Counted from the stretch's first letter, positions 48,421 to 60,041 are shown. The stretch: DNA of 64,000 bases from Notamacropus eugenii (GCF_028372415.1 NC_092872.1:9182001-9246000); one strand, 5' to 3'. Numbers and translations: made by a program. Notes: a model not told the origin generated them from the letters alone.

Positions 48421-48689
48421 ATATAAAAAGAGGATATATGTGTTCCTACCACTTACCAACTGATCAGAGCTGTTGTAAGGAAAGGCTTGGAAAACATTAA
48501 CATACCAGAGAAATGTGATGTACCAGTGGTAGTTTTAACATACAGAAAGGTTCGATGGTGAATACCCAGAGTGTCTTATACATCATCTCCACATAGAGGA
48601 CTTTAGATAACAGATGGTCTCTCCGCATGGAAGATGCTAGGGAGCTGGTTCCAGGAGAATCACAATGGTGAGAGAATTAGGATGGTACA

Positions 48690-48945
48690 TTATAATAATA
48701 ATAATAGTTAACATTTATATGGTATGTTCCAGGCACTCTATTAAGGGCTTTACAATTATTATTTCATTTGATCCTCACATCAGCCTTGGGAGGTAGGTGC
48801 TATTATTAGCCCCATTTTACAGAAGCAAACAGAAGTTAAAGGACTTGCCCAGGGTCACACAGTCAGTGTCTGAGATCAGATTTGAACTCAGGCCTTATCT
48901 GACTCCAGATCCAGTACTATATCTACTATACTACTTAGCTGGTAA
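48690..48945 (+). mobile_element. CORE-SINE (MIR/THER type), full length
   Basis: 'Aataataataatagttaaca', 'gtatgttccaggcactctat', 'tcatttgatcctcacatcag', 'ggacttgcccagggtcacac' and 'tttgaactcaggccttatct'. The best-preserved MIR-type copy in the window. Plus orientation. Confidence 0.85.
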
Positions 48946-48981
48946 TTCACAATCATTATACTCCTATTTTCACTAAACTAC

Positions 48982-49360
48982 TGTTAGAAACACACTTGAC
49001 ATTTATAAGGTATCAAGGAAAATTTATTGCAGTAGAGTTCAGAGGAATGGAACACCTTTGGCCAAAAGTGGGCTCAGAGCCATTTAGGAAGGAAGAACAC
49101 TGAATACAGAAGCGAGATGAGCTATGTACTGTTAGTTCAAGACAGATATTCCCACCAGGGGATGGATTGGTCCATTCTCCATTAGGTCACCATCTTCTCT
49201 ACATGCCCATTACGTAACCACCCTTGGTATAATCTCCCGTCCCAAACGTGCTTTAACATAGGACCCATGATCAGAAAATGGAGGGATAATTTTATGGGGG
49301 TGTGTCTGCTTATATGCATGAGGTTCATTAAGCAAGCGCAGTGAAGAAGAGCTTTCTCCA
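48982..49360 (-). mobile_element. LTR-like fossil, family related to 24571-25030
   Basis: On the minus strand it ends with an AATAAA (plus TTTATT near 49021) about 40 bases before an edge that reads ...TCTAACA, as an LTR end would. It shares several phrases in order with 24571-25030. It looks like a solo LTR, old and broken. The right edge is uncertain. Confidence 0.4.
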
Positions 49361-50355
49361 GGTTATTCTAGGTTGTTTTTCCTTATAAAAAATTTTGTGA
49401 CTTTCTGAAGGCCATTGTCTGTCTCCTGATTGGTTGAGTCCACTCTCAATCTGCTCGCTTTCTTATCTGATTTATTCTCAATGACTTCATCAACTAATAA
49501 CTTCTGTGGAAACTTAACTTTTTGCTGTCTCTCACAGTACAGCTTCTCTTTGAAGCACATGTTTTCAAAGGCTGTGGCAGCAGATTTTAAATTCAAAGTG
49601 GATTAGTGATAGACTAGGTCTTCAAGGACCAGTCTAGCTGAGTGCTGAGAGGGTCTTCACTAAGGCAAAGACTGTGAGATATATTCATGGAGGAAGTATC
49701 TACAGAAATAGAACAATTTTTTTGTAACTTATGCAATTTTCAATTTTTTACTATATCCTCACTTCGTCAGTTGGGAACTCTCCAGGGAGAATGTTTTTTT
49801 CCAGTACAAATCAGACAGTATTGTTTCTGAAACGTAGATTCATAAAGAATTCCGCAAGAGCACTGAGAGGTTAAAGGGCTTGCCCATGGTTTCACAGCTG
49901 CTATGTATCAGAAGCAGAATCTGAGCTTAAGCCCTTTGGACCAGGCCCAACTTGGCACAGATCAACAATTCAGGTCTGAGGTTAGAAGATAATGAAATGC
50001 TAATGGAACATAAAATATAACAAAATGACATGACCTAACAAAAAACTTAAAGCATATAATTATTAAAAACAGAAGCTACTCCCCTTTATTTGTTTCCACA
50101 TTTGCCAGAGTAGCAATAATGAATCAGAAAGAATTCCCAAAGAGCAAGGGGAACTCTGCCAAACCCCAGGAACACTTACTGCCCTAAGGCTGTGCTTTTT
50201 ATACCTCTAGTCAGAAGTGAGCTAATAACAACTGGATCTCTGCGGAAAAAATTATATACTTGACAAAATTTTAAATGTACATTTCTCTAACATTTTCTTA
50301 AGTCTAGAAAATCAACAAAATAATAAATCAAGTCCTGATTTAAATGCCTGCTGTG
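49361..50355. other. No gene recognised
   Basis: Unassigned sequence. A MIR-like scrap lies near 49860-49950 ('gaggttaaagggcttgccca'). A minus-strand open frame at 49363-49596 has no known domain; it could belong to the LTR-like element on its left. Confidence 0.4.
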
Positions 50356-50520
50356 TGCAGTTGGAGGCATCATGGAATAGTGTATAGAAGCTGTTCATGG
50401 AATAGGAAAGACCTGAATTCCAAGTCCTGCCCCTGGCATAATACTGGCTGTGTGACCCTGAATGAGTTCCTTTATCTCCTAGCAATCTAAACAACTCTGG
50501 AAAGACTATAAGGTACGTAG
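50356..50520 (+). mobile_element. tRNA-head CORE-SINE
   Basis: 'Gaggcatcatggaatagtgt', 'aggaaagacctgaattccaa', 'gtcctgcccctggcataata' and 'ctggctgtgtgaccctgaat'. Plus orientation. Confidence 0.65.
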
Positions 50521-50779
50521 AAAGTACCAATTCCCATTGGAGTTTCTTCTCATGGAAGTTCCTGATACCAATGAAATCACTGGTCCCGAACCCTATCCCT
50601 CCTATATTCTGGGTACTAGGGATACAAAAAGAAATACTGTTTGTCCTTTAGGTACTTAAGACTTATACAAGGGAGAAATAGGCATCTCTATATTTTGTGC
50701 ATATTTATATGCACAATGAATATAAGATGATTTGAGAGGGCAGATGCTAGGAAATGGGAGATCAGAAAAGGCTTCATGT

Positions 50780-51000
50780 AGGAGGCAGCATGTCCTCTTC
50801 ATTTCTGCTGCCTGGCTTTCTTAAAGACTTATCTAAGGACTCACCTTCTGCAAGAAGCCTTTCCTGTTACTGTTGGTGCCTTCCATCTTTTCTTGCCAAT
50901 TTTGTTTGTATATGGTTGTTTGCATCTTGTTTCCTTCATTAAACAATCCTGTAAGTAGATGCAGCTGGCTGAATGCTAGCTGGGTAACTCACCTCCTGCT
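50780..51000 (+). mobile_element. L2/L3-like 3' fragment
   Basis: 'Actcaccttctgcaagaagc', 'ctttcctgttactgttggtg' and the 'tttgtttgtatatggttgtt' phrase match L2-type 3' UTR text. Weak edges. Confidence 0.4.
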
Positions 51001-51389
51001 CTCCTCTCTGCCTCCCCCTCCCCTTCCTTCTCTCCAAAGGAAGGTAAACTTGGATGGCTAAAATATCCCCAGCTGACTTGGGTTTTACTGGCTCCTTTCC
51101 TCCCCTCCCCTCTCCTATCTCCTGTCCCCCATCCTGGCCTCTCCCAACTTTGAACCTACTACACTCTGAAATTGGGATTCCATTGGGACCCTGCCTGAGG
51201 GCTTCTCTGAACTCTTCTGGCTTTACAGTGATTATCAATAGTAACTGTTGCTGTTTTCCATCCAGCCTGATGTCTTTCTTTTTCTTGACCTCATTAAAGG
51301 GGCCATGCCCTGGCTACTTCTTAAACAGGCCTATTCAATGAATGGGTGTTGCCTCACCCTAAGTGAGAGCCTGCAAAGACTTTGACCTA

Positions 51390-51600
51390 AAGGGCCCAAG
51401 GTCTCCCAGTGCATCCTGGGTCATCTCCAGTCATCCTGAGGAATATCAGGTCTCTGGATTCAGATGGCTCTGGAGGAGAAGTGAGGCTGGTGACCTGCAC
51501 AGTCCTCCCTCACCCAAAACAAAGTCAAGTGCAAGTCATGTCATCATTTCTCTGATGGCATGGTCTTCTTCAGCAACGAAGGACGAACACAAACTGTAAA
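51390..51600 (+). mobile_element. RTE-tailed SINE
   Basis: 'Gtgcatcctgggtcatctcc', 'gaagtgaggctggtgacctg', 'cacagtcctccctcacccaa' and 'aagtcatgtcatcatttctc' are followed by 'tggtcttcttcagcaacgaa', which is close to the RTE 3' end at 59890-59947. That is the design of a SINE that borrows RTE machinery. A partial relative lies at 54509-54560. Confidence 0.65.
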
Positions 51601-51712
51601 CTCCTTGAGAGCAAGACTTTTTTTTTGTTTTTCTTTGTGTCCCCAGCACTTAGCATAGTGCCTGGAACACAACAGACACTTGATAAACTGACTGACTGAT
51701 TGACAAGCAGAG
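51598..51712 (+). mobile_element. L2/MIR3-type 3' tail
   Basis: 'Aaactccttgagagcaagac', 'tttgtgtccccagcacttag' and 'acacttgataaactgactga'. It follows directly on the RTE-tailed SINE. Confidence 0.65.
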
Positions 51713-51984
51713 TCTTGAAGGAAAATAGGAATGCTAAGAGGCAGAAATGAGAAAAGATGCATTCCAGCTTAGGGACTACTCAGTACAAAAACACAGAATT
51801 GGGAGATGGAGTGCCATGTATGAGAAACAGTATGAAGATTCAGTTGGCTGGATCATCATATCCGTGAAGAGGAATGATGTACAATAAGGCTAAAAAGGTA
51901 GATCAGAAACACTGCCACTTCCTAGAACACTGTCTCATATAATGTAGATGCTTAGTAAATATTTTTTGAACTGAACTGAATACA

Positions 51985-52085
51985 GAATTTCATAGGATCA
52001 CAGATTCATAGATCTAGGGCTAGAAACATCCTCAGAGGCTTTTTAGTTCAACCCCTCATTTAACAATTGAGGAAGTTTTTTTGGG
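51985..52085 (+). mobile_element. MIR/THER-related SINE, partial
   Basis: 'Aggatcacagattcatagat', 'ctagggctagaaacatcctc' and 'ctcatttaacaattgaggaa'. 3' truncated. Confidence 0.55.
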
Positions 52086-52129
52086 GAGGGGGAGACTTCC
52101 TAAACATCCTGCTGCCTGGCTTATTGTAT

Positions 52130-52925
52130 CTATATATTGTGGTTTGGGGTGATGAGAACCCTGAAGTGGAAGGATACAGGGGGTCTGCCTAAAAAGAATT
52201 TGACTAATAAGCCTTCTTTCAGTCAGAGTAGCAAGGTTTATTTGTGATGCCAGTAGAAGGGAGCTAGATTCTAAGTGAATCTGTGATTGTATTGCTAATA
52301 GGAGCAGGAAGAGTTCCTAGTGAGTCTTTGAATTTGATGAGGATGAGTGAATTTGATGAGGATGAGACTGATACCTATGTACAAAAAAAAAAGACTGTGA
52401 GAAGACTCAGTTGGGGATGGCCAAGGTGAGACTCAATGAAAAGGTCTAGATGGGATTAAGTAGTACCAAATAGTTTGGGGGGGGGGGGCAGAAATAATGC
52501 CAATGCAATACCTACAGCCACTGCTATGAATATGCATGTGTATTTCTAGGGTAAATTCACAAAATATAAACTCTCTTCCTCAAAGACAAAACCAAGATAT
52601 TTATTCAGATACCAGAAAGTCGATTCCACCATGGTAACAAGAAAGTCTGTACACATTACCAATACAGGAGCAACTGCCATCCCCAAGCCTTCCCTCCATT
52701 AGACCTCCCCACAGACAAGCTCCCCAAGACAAAATTCCACTCTCTCTCACTCACACTAGCTGCTCTGCCTCAGCTCTACCTCACTCTTCTTGCTCCACTC
52801 ATTTGACAAACTCCTCCCACCATTGGCTCCATGTGTCTCAGGCTGTAGGATGGGCCAAAGCTCAAAGCAGGTCACATGGACCTATTAAGGAGCAGGGAAG
52901 ATCTTCAAATTCCCTTAACATTACA
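52130..52925 (-). mobile_element. LTR-like fossil(s)
   Basis: On the minus strand the right edge reads TGTAATGTTAAGGGAATTTG (from 52924), a typical LTR-type start. An AATAAA (plus TTTATT near 52601) follows about 320 bases on. A second AATAAA-bearing block lies at 52130-52330. The region may hold one solo LTR plus a piece of another. They are old and broken. No viral coding part is seen. Confidence 0.4.
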
Positions 52926-52999
52926 GGGGTCCAGGTGCAAATAGTGAAAGGAGTTAAGTGATCTGCGCTGAGTCTGAGAGCAGCAGTGAAAGGACTATT

Positions 53000-53655
53000 G
53001 AGTGTCTAGGTGAACTGGGATGAGCCTGGTGCCTCTGGTGAGATGCCAGGGACTGGGCTGCTGAAATGTATGGGAAAATTCAGGGTTCAGATTCCATCAC
53101 TCCATCATACAGATGTCTTCTCCATTAACACCCCTCACATATATCCCACCTGCAAGTGTCTTGAAACCATATTTTATCTCACCCTTTTTCCAGTCCCCTT
53201 GTTCCCTTGCAAATTTTTTGCAAGCTCTTCCCATACAATACACACTTTGTAATCTGTGATTGCCTGTTTCATTTAGGGTCCCTCTTTTGGTACCTGGGAG
53301 TCTTTGATTAACAAAAATAAAATAGAAATGGGCACTAGAGCCAAACTCCAATTTGGCAAGCATTCATTAAATATTTCAGTCCTGAGGTATATAACCAAAA
53401 TGAAATATGATCCCTATCTTCAGTGAATTTACAATTTGGTAGAGATAAGATATATGCAAATGATACTATAATGAGATTATAAGGGTTTCATAAAAAATAT
53501 GGGGGTGTGGATAGGGAGAGAAACCAATATTTGATTTGAATTGGGCCCTAAAGGTAGGATCTCAGTTCAGTTTTCAGTATGGGGACATTCCAGGAGGAAT
53601 GAGTTTTATGAGTGTATAAACACAACTATCAGCTTAGATATTTCCATTTGTAGAT
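53000..53655. other. No gene recognised
   Basis: Unassigned sequence with short chance open frames on both strands. It may include more of a neighbouring repeat. Nothing can be named. Confidence 0.4.
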
Positions 53656-53659
53656 GTGG

Positions 53660-54235
53660 GAGAAATAATTAATTTTTAAAAAATTTTTAGATTTATTTTT
53701 AATTAACCACCTTCAGTTCCACAAGCTTTTGAGTTTTACATTTTCTCCGTCTCCCTTCCTTCCTCTCTCCCCAAGATGGCATGCAACCTGATATAGGCTC
53801 TACATATACATTCATATTAAACATATTTTCACATTAGTCATGTTGTAAAGAAGAATTAGAACCAATGGAAGGAACCACATGAAAGAAGAAACAAAACAAG
53901 AAAGAGAGAGCAAATAGTGCACTTCGATCTACATTTAGACTCCATAGTTCTTTCTCTGAATGTGATAACATTTTCCACCATGAGCCTTTTGGAGTTGCCT
54001 TAGAACTTAGCATTGCTGAGAAGAAGCAAGTCTACCAAAGTTAGTCATTGTACAACATGGATGTAACTGTGTGCAACGTTGTGGTTCTACTCCCCTCACT
54101 CAGCATCAACTCATAAACCTTCCCACGTTTTTCTGAAGTTGGCCTGCTCAACAAGAAATAATTATTAATAGCCAATAATTTGGGGGGAGATTCAGAACTC
54201 TCCCCTTCTTCTAAAGTCCTTGAAAAATTCATATT
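53660..54235 (-). mobile_element. L1 3' end, reverse orientation
   Basis: 'Tagatttatttttaattaac', 'cacaagcttttgagttttac', 'gagccttttggagttgcctt' and 'tactcccctcactcagcatc' are the reverse complement of L1 ORF2's end and 3' UTR. It lies against the finger remnant at 54236. Confidence 0.65.
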
Positions 54236-54530
54236 TCTTCTGAAGGACATTACTGATAGTCAACTAAAGGCTTTCCACACTCCTTACGTACAAAAGGTTT
54301 TATCCCAGTGTGAATTCTCTGATGTACACTCAGGCTTGTGCTGCACCTGAAATCTTTCCCACAGTCCTTACATTTACAAAGTTTTTCTCCCATGTGCATT
54401 CCCTGGTGATGAATCAAGTCTGAGCTCTTGCTGAAGCCTTTCTCATACCCCAGACATTCATAGGGTTTCTCCCCAATATGGAGCCTCTGATGCTGAGTCA
54501 GATGGCTTAGGAGAAGAAGAAAGTGAGGTT
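54236..54530 (-). pseudogene. Three-finger C2H2 remnant of a third zinc-finger gene
   Basis: On the minus strand the text gives [59 protein letters not shown] and [16 protein letters not shown]. These are about three C2H2 units with family linkers. One zinc ligand is lost (CLGY for CxxC), and both ends are cut: an L1 3' end on one side, a SINE tail on the other. No KRAB or SCAN exon is seen upstream on the same strand; that space is taken by the RTE. It is a fragment of a further cluster member rather than a gene. Confidence 0.85.
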
Positions 54531-54565
54531 GATGACCTTGCACAGCCCTCCCTCACTGCATTGAT
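54509..54565 (+). mobile_element. RTE-tailed SINE fragment
   Basis: 'Gaagaaagtgaggttgatga' and 'ccttgcacagccctccctca' match the middle of the SINE at 51477-51525. It cuts the finger remnant's 5' side. Confidence 0.55.
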
Positions 54566-54795
54566 AATCAGATTGCATTGACTCTCCTGATGCTGTTCAG
54601 ACCCCAACCCAACCAGGCAAGGAATTTAATCTAAGGATCATAGTGTTCTAATCCAGCATGGGTGGAGACAGATCCTTTCATCTAGATAGCCCAAGGCTAG
54701 GAGTGGTCTCATATAGCTATGGGTGGTGTGGCATAGAGATGCTTTCCCTATCCAAGAGATACCTAGCCCTTCATTTTAATATAATTTACCTCTAA

Positions 54796-56755
54796 TCAAA
54801 TCAGATTTGATTTGAATGAAGTCTGTACAATGGCTCTGTAGACCTTCAGTTTGGTAGGCAGTCTAATAGCTCTTTCCTCCCCAACTTTTCTTTGGAGACT
54901 CCCAAACACTGAGCTAGGTCTGGCAATGCATGTATCAATCTCATTGTCAACGTGTACATCCTTGGAAAGTACCCTACCAAGGTAAGTGAACTTATCCACA
55001 GCATTCAAAACTTCTCCACTTGTTGTAATGGATGGTTCCACATATGGATGGTGTGGTGGTGGCTGATGGAGCACCTGTGTTTTCTTAGTGTTAATTATTA
55101 GGCCAAAATTAGCACAGGCAGCAGAGAATTGATCCATACTCTGCTGCATCTCAGCTTCAGAGGGTGCATAGAGTGCACAATCATCTGCAAACAGAAAATT
55201 ATGCACCAGTACTCTCTCCACTTTGGTCTTGGCTCATAGTCTTTTCAAATTGAAGAACTTACCATCAGTACAGTAGTTGACCTTGATGCTGTGTTCATCC
55301 TCATTGAAAGCATTTGTCAACATGGCTGAAAACATCATGCTAAAAAGCATGGGAGCAAGCACATAGCCCTATTTCATGCCATTTGTGACTGGGAAGGCAT
55401 GAGAGCATTGTCCATTATCAAGAACCTGGGCAAACATGCCATCATGAAATTGACGTACAATACTGATGAACTTCTCCAGGCAGCCAAATTTTGACATAAT
55501 TATCCATAATCCCTCACAACTACCAGTGTCAAAAGTCTTGGTCAGATCCACAAAAGTTGCGTATAGACCTCTGTTCTGTTCCTGGCATTTCTTCTGCAGT
55601 TGTTGAGCAGCAAACACCATATCGACTGTTCCTCAGCCCTTTCTGAAGCCACACTGGCTCTCAGGTATATGACTATCTTCCAGGTGAAAGATCAGCCTAT
55701 TAAGGAGGACTCTAGCAAGAATTTTGCCAGCAATGACTAAGAGAGAGATCCCCCTGTGACTGTTGCAGGACAACCTATTCCCTTTACCCTTATAGAGATG
55801 GACAGTGGAGGCATCCTTGAACTCCTGAGGGATGACCTCCTCTTGCCATGTAACCTGGAAAATTTCAGTCAGCTTTTGTATGAGCAATGGTCCCCCTACT
55901 TTGTAAATCTCAGCTGGAATGGAATCAGCACCAGGTGCTTTGCCACATGAAAGGAGCCTAATGGCCCTCAAAACCTCTTCTTCAATTGGAAGTTCAGCTA
56001 AGGAAGGATTGACTTCAACCTGAGGTAAACGGTGAATGGCCTCAGCATTGATTGATGATGGTCTGTTGAGAACACTGTGGAAGTGTTCAGCCCATCTCTC
56101 TGGGATCATGTCCTTATCACTAATCAATGTGGCTCCACAAGCACTGAGTAGTTGTGATGCACCATAAGTTTTTGGTCCATAAATAGCTTTCAGGGAATCA
56201 TAGAAGTGCTTTGGATTGTTACTATCAGCATAAAACTGAATTTCCTCTGCCTTCTTACTGAGCCAGGAATCCTGCATCTCTCTAAGCTTTGTTTGTACTT
56301 TGCTTTTGATGGAATTAAATGCTGCCTTCTTAGAGGTGGATGAACTATCCTGCTGGTAAATCCTGTGGAGTTCACATTTTTCATTTAGCAGCTTCTGAAT
56401 TTCCCCATCATTTTCATTAAACCAGCCTTGGTGTTTGTGAGTGTTCTGGCCCAGATGAGCAGATGCAGTGCTGTACGCCAAATCTCTGAGAGCTGCCCAC
56501 TCCTTTTATGCTCAACTGTTGCCAATTATGTGTTGGCTCAACTTTCCCTCCAAGTCAGCAACAAACTGTTCACACTCAGAGAAGAGCTCTGATTTGTTGA
56601 CATTAATTCTTCTGGTAGTCATTTTGCATCGGGGGTGGTGCTTTTGATGAATGTAAATATTTAGCTTGGAAAGGATAAGTCTATGATCAGTTCAGCACTC
56701 CGCACCACACATTGCCTTTGTCACCCACACATCTTGTCTGTCTCCGTACGACAGA
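54796..56755 (-). mobile_element. RTE-type LINE: endonuclease end plus reverse transcriptase
   Basis: Read on the minus strand from 56755, the element begins in the end of the apurinic endonuclease (GDRQDVWVTKAMCGAECS, then TDH). It continues through the linker (HQGWFNENDGEIQKLLNEKC) into the RT: KAPGADSIPAEIYKVGGPLL, HRGISLLVIAGKILARVLLN, and the catalytic-box region HNFLFADDCALYAPSEAEMQ. It stops at RLPTKLKVYRAIVQTSF, before the RTE C-terminus. The copy has several stops and frame breaks. Its 3' end is missing, which is unusual for a LINE and points to later rearrangement. It is not a host gene. Confidence 0.88.
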
Positions 56756-57105
56756 GCTGGTATGAAGTCTGTACAATGGCTCTGTAGACCTTCAGTTTGG
56801 TAGGCAGTCTAAGAGCTCTTTCCTCCCCAACTATGGCTACGTGCTATGTGCTTGCTCCCATGCTTTTTAGCATGATGTTTTCAGCCATGTTGACAAATGC
56901 TTTCAATGAGGATGAACACAGCATCAAGGTCAACTACTGTACTGATGGTAAGTTCTTCAATTTGAAAAGACTATGAACCAGGACCAAAGTGGAGAGAGTA
57001 CTGGTGCATAATTTTCTGTTTGCAGATGATTGTGTACTCAATGAAGCCTCTGAAGCTGAGATGCAGCAAAGTATGGATCAATTCTCTGCTGCCTGTGCTG
57101 CTGGC
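56756..57105 (+). mobile_element. Rearranged RTE piece with internal inversion
   Basis: 56756-56834 repeats, in the same direction, the text at 54815-54893 (end of the RT region). 56835-57105 is RT text in the opposite direction (HNFLFADDCVLNEASEAEMQ on the plus strand). The join at about 56834 makes a head-to-head arrangement. It could be a twin-primed insertion or a later rearrangement with the neighbour at 54796-56755. Confidence 0.75.
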
Positions 57106-58640
57106 AGTTCTGTGGTCTCCAGCACAGCAAAGGAATTTCTGGGTTCAGCAAGCAAACACTGCAAAGGATCTCTAGTATGTCAAGTTTAAGGATGATCAAT
57201 TTTTCTCCTGATTGGCTGATTCTGATTCCCAGGTTAGTCCAGTCACCTCTGGATAATAAGGAAACTCAAGCAAATCAAGATGGTTAGTAAAGTCATTAAC
57301 CATTCCATTTTCATACATACATGTAAAGTGCCTGGGAGAGATTGGAGCATATGTGGACATTAGATCTTAGCTCTAGTTATATAACTACATGATGAAGGGA
57401 AGCCTTTCTGATTGGCTTTTGAGGCATCCCAAAAGATCTATTAGCTTAGGTTACTTCCTCTTGGCCACTTATCAGCTCTTTGCCTTCAGTTGTGCTCTTG
57501 GGTAGGATGAAGGTAACCAGTGAAAGACTATGTTACAAAAGGGAAAAGCCTAAGGGCCTCATTCCCCTTTGAGGCCTCACGGTCTTTGAGAAATTGGGTC
57601 TATTTGGTCAGTTCATTCTTTTCCTGTTCTAAGTGCATGGAACGGATTCTCCAATTTGGGCTAGGAGCATGCGGAATAGGAATCTAGGAGTTGGAATCTA
57701 GATGGGGTGTTTCAGCATCACTGTCCCAATGAGCAAGGAGCAAACTTTGGGATCCCAGCCCAAAAGTATTCTGACATCAAGGAAGGCCTCCAACATGTTA
57801 GGTAGGTCCTCTGTGGGGAAGCACGGAAAAGAGCTGCACAGTATAGTCAGGCAAGTATAGATGGTAGTCTGCATTACTGGAGGGAACAATCAAATTGATG
57901 ACATCATGGATCCATTTCACTATTTAAATATGTAGTAAATACTGTACTAGGATTTAAGGATAAAAAAATACAAAAATAAAAGTTCCTGTTCACAATGAGT
58001 TTGTATTTTATAAGGGAAAAGATATATATATATATATATGTAGATATGTGGATATGAAATGTATACACACGAGTTATTTCAGATTAGACCTATGTTTTTA
58101 AAAAGATTAGTCTGGAAATGTGTAAACAAAGTAGAAAATTGGTAGGAGATTACTGCAATAATCCAGGATAAGAGGATATGAGAACTAGGACTAAGATCAT
58201 GGCAGAAAGAATATAAGAAGCAATCTGATGTGAGAAATGCTGCAAAGGAAGAGCTAGGAAGTCATCTGTCTTCAGTCTCTCCCTTTTCCGCTGGCTCCTT
58301 CCCATCTGGCATCCTCTAATTTTTTTTTTTTTGGTCTTTGAATCCCCAGTTTCTGCACAAAGTAGATTGCTATTAGAGTATTGCTACTGAGTGCTTGTTG
58401 ATTTGCCTAAAAACAAACTTATCATAAAAAAGTCTTGACTTTGCCTTTATATCCCATCCATCCATGATATCACTACTGAACTCTAGTTCCAGAGTACCAG
58501 TCAACTATTGGATACCTCCATCTGATTGCCTGTAGGTAATATCAAGTTTGAAATACTTGATAAATCCCAAAATGGAACAATTAACATTTCCCCTGAACAC
58601 ACAGATATACCTATGTAATTGTCCTACTTAAAAATCTTCA
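57106..58640. other. No gene recognised
   Basis: Unassigned sequence with a (TA)n tract at 58025-58041. A minus-strand frame at 57698-57889 has no known domain. Confidence 0.4.
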
Positions 58641-58858
58641 GGGGCTCCCTAATCACTCCAGAATGAATTATAAATACTCAGCCTGTCATTTAAAGTCATC
58701 CAAAATTTGGATCCCATCTACCTTTGCAACACTACCTCTCTAAGGAGAAACGTTAGGCTCCTTGAGGACAGCTGTTATCATTTCCTCTTTATATTCCTAG
58801 AGCATGGCACAATGACTGGCACACAGTAATCACTTACTAAATGCTTGCTGAAGACTGA
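58640..58858 (+). mobile_element. L2-type 3' UTR and tail
   Basis: 'Aggggctccctaatcactcc', 'catttaaagtcatccaaaat', 'ctccttgaggacagctgtta' and 'cttactaaatgcttgctgaa'. Plus orientation. It ends where the old duplicated block begins. Confidence 0.65.
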
Positions 58859-58859
58859 C

Positions 58860-59246
58860 ACCAGACTAATGGAAAGAATAATTTTGCATCCCTCAATGCA
58901 ATGTCACGGCTGTGAGCAGGGGACACAGTCCTGATGTTTCCTTGGACCACTCAGACAGGTGGGCTTTCAACAGTAAAAGCTCCCCACACCCAGAATGCCC
59001 AGCCCAGGACCTGCCTTAGAACCCAACAGCAAGGTCCAAAGATGTGCACCTGTGCAGAAGTGGCCCTTTCCCGAGGCCCCCTCCCCTTTCCGCCCCACCC
59101 CATGTAAATATCAATGTTTAGGTAGGTACTACTCTTCCCTCCATGTCCATGAAGACAGCCTAGCCCTAGAACTATATTTTAGTCAAGGCTGAATCACCAG
59201 GTCTCTTCCCTCCCCTCTCATGCTACCAGCATACCCTATTTCTGCA
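58860..59246. other. Decayed counterpart of 950-1412 (copy B of the promoter-like block)
   Basis: It aligns with 950-1412. Close matches are 'gccttagaacccaacagcaa', 'tccatgtccatgaa', and 'tcaaggctgaatcaccaggt'. Identity is about 90 percent in the last 157 bases. Most CpGs of copy A appear as TpG or CpA here. The GC tandem repeat is down to one unit and the ETS core is gone. So this block is an older duplicate than the near-identical stretch that follows the RTE insertion. It looks inactive as a promoter. Confidence 0.8.
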
Positions 59247-59947
59247 TGAAAAGTATGGGATAGAAGAGGTATTAGACTGCCTACAAAACTGAAGGTCTCC
59301 AGAGATATTGTGCTGGCCTCTTTGTTATATGCTTGTAAAACATGGACAGTCTACCAGCACCATGCCAGGAAACTGAATCGCTTCCATTTGAACTGCCTTA
59401 GGAAGATTCTGAGGATCACCTGGCAGGATAAGGTACCAGACACTGAGTCCTTGCTCGAGCTGAACTGCCAAGTATTCAAACTATGCTTCAGAGGGCACAA
59501 CTCTGATGGGCTGGACACTGTTGTTCAAATGCGAAACGTATGCTTGCCAAAAAGACTATTTTATGGAGAAATCTCATGAGGCAGGCAATCACATGGTAGC
59601 CAGAAGAAGCGATACAAGGACACTCTCAAGGTCTCTCTCAAGAACTTTGGATTTGACTATGCAACATGGGAGACACTGGCACAGGACCGCTCAGCATGGT
59701 GTGCCCACATCAGAAAGGGTGCTGTGCTCTTTGAGCAAAGCAGAATTGAGACAGCACAAAGTAAACACAGGATGCACAGATTTGGGACATCCACCCCAAA
59801 TATTCACCTGGACTATATGCCCAAACTGTGGTAGAGCATCCCGAGCTCGTATTGGTCTGATCAGCCACAGCGGGACACACTGAAATGTCACTTCATCATG
59901 GTGATGTCATTTTGGTCTTCTTCCAAGACTAAGGTCAACCAACAAAC
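59247..59947 (+). mobile_element. RTE-type LINE 3' end
   Basis: It starts in the RT C-terminal region (TKLKV-like text near 59285, then ASLLYACKTWTVYQHHARKL, HLNCLRKILRITWQDKVPDT). It ends in the zinc-knuckle-like tail CPNCGRASRARIGLISHSGT, and a 3' UTR ending 'aaggtcaaccaacaaac'. It is 5' truncated and has a few frame breaks. The flanks TTCTGCA (59240-59246) and TTCCGCA (59948-59954) look like a 7-base target-site duplication with one change. Copy A has the single site TTCTGCA at 1406-1412 and no insertion. Confidence 0.85.
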
Positions 59948-60041
59948 TTCCGCACCCTTGTTTCCCAGGTCCCGCTTCCACCCTCCCATATCTTTTTCCT
60001 CCCTCCTGGCTAACACGCTTTAAGGTGCGGCCATTACCCCA

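Noticed and set aside
55633-56481. A 282-codon minus-strand frame as a possible host gene
   Set aside because: Its content (KAPGADSIPAEIYK, HRGISLLVIAGKIL) is reverse transcriptase of an RTE LINE.
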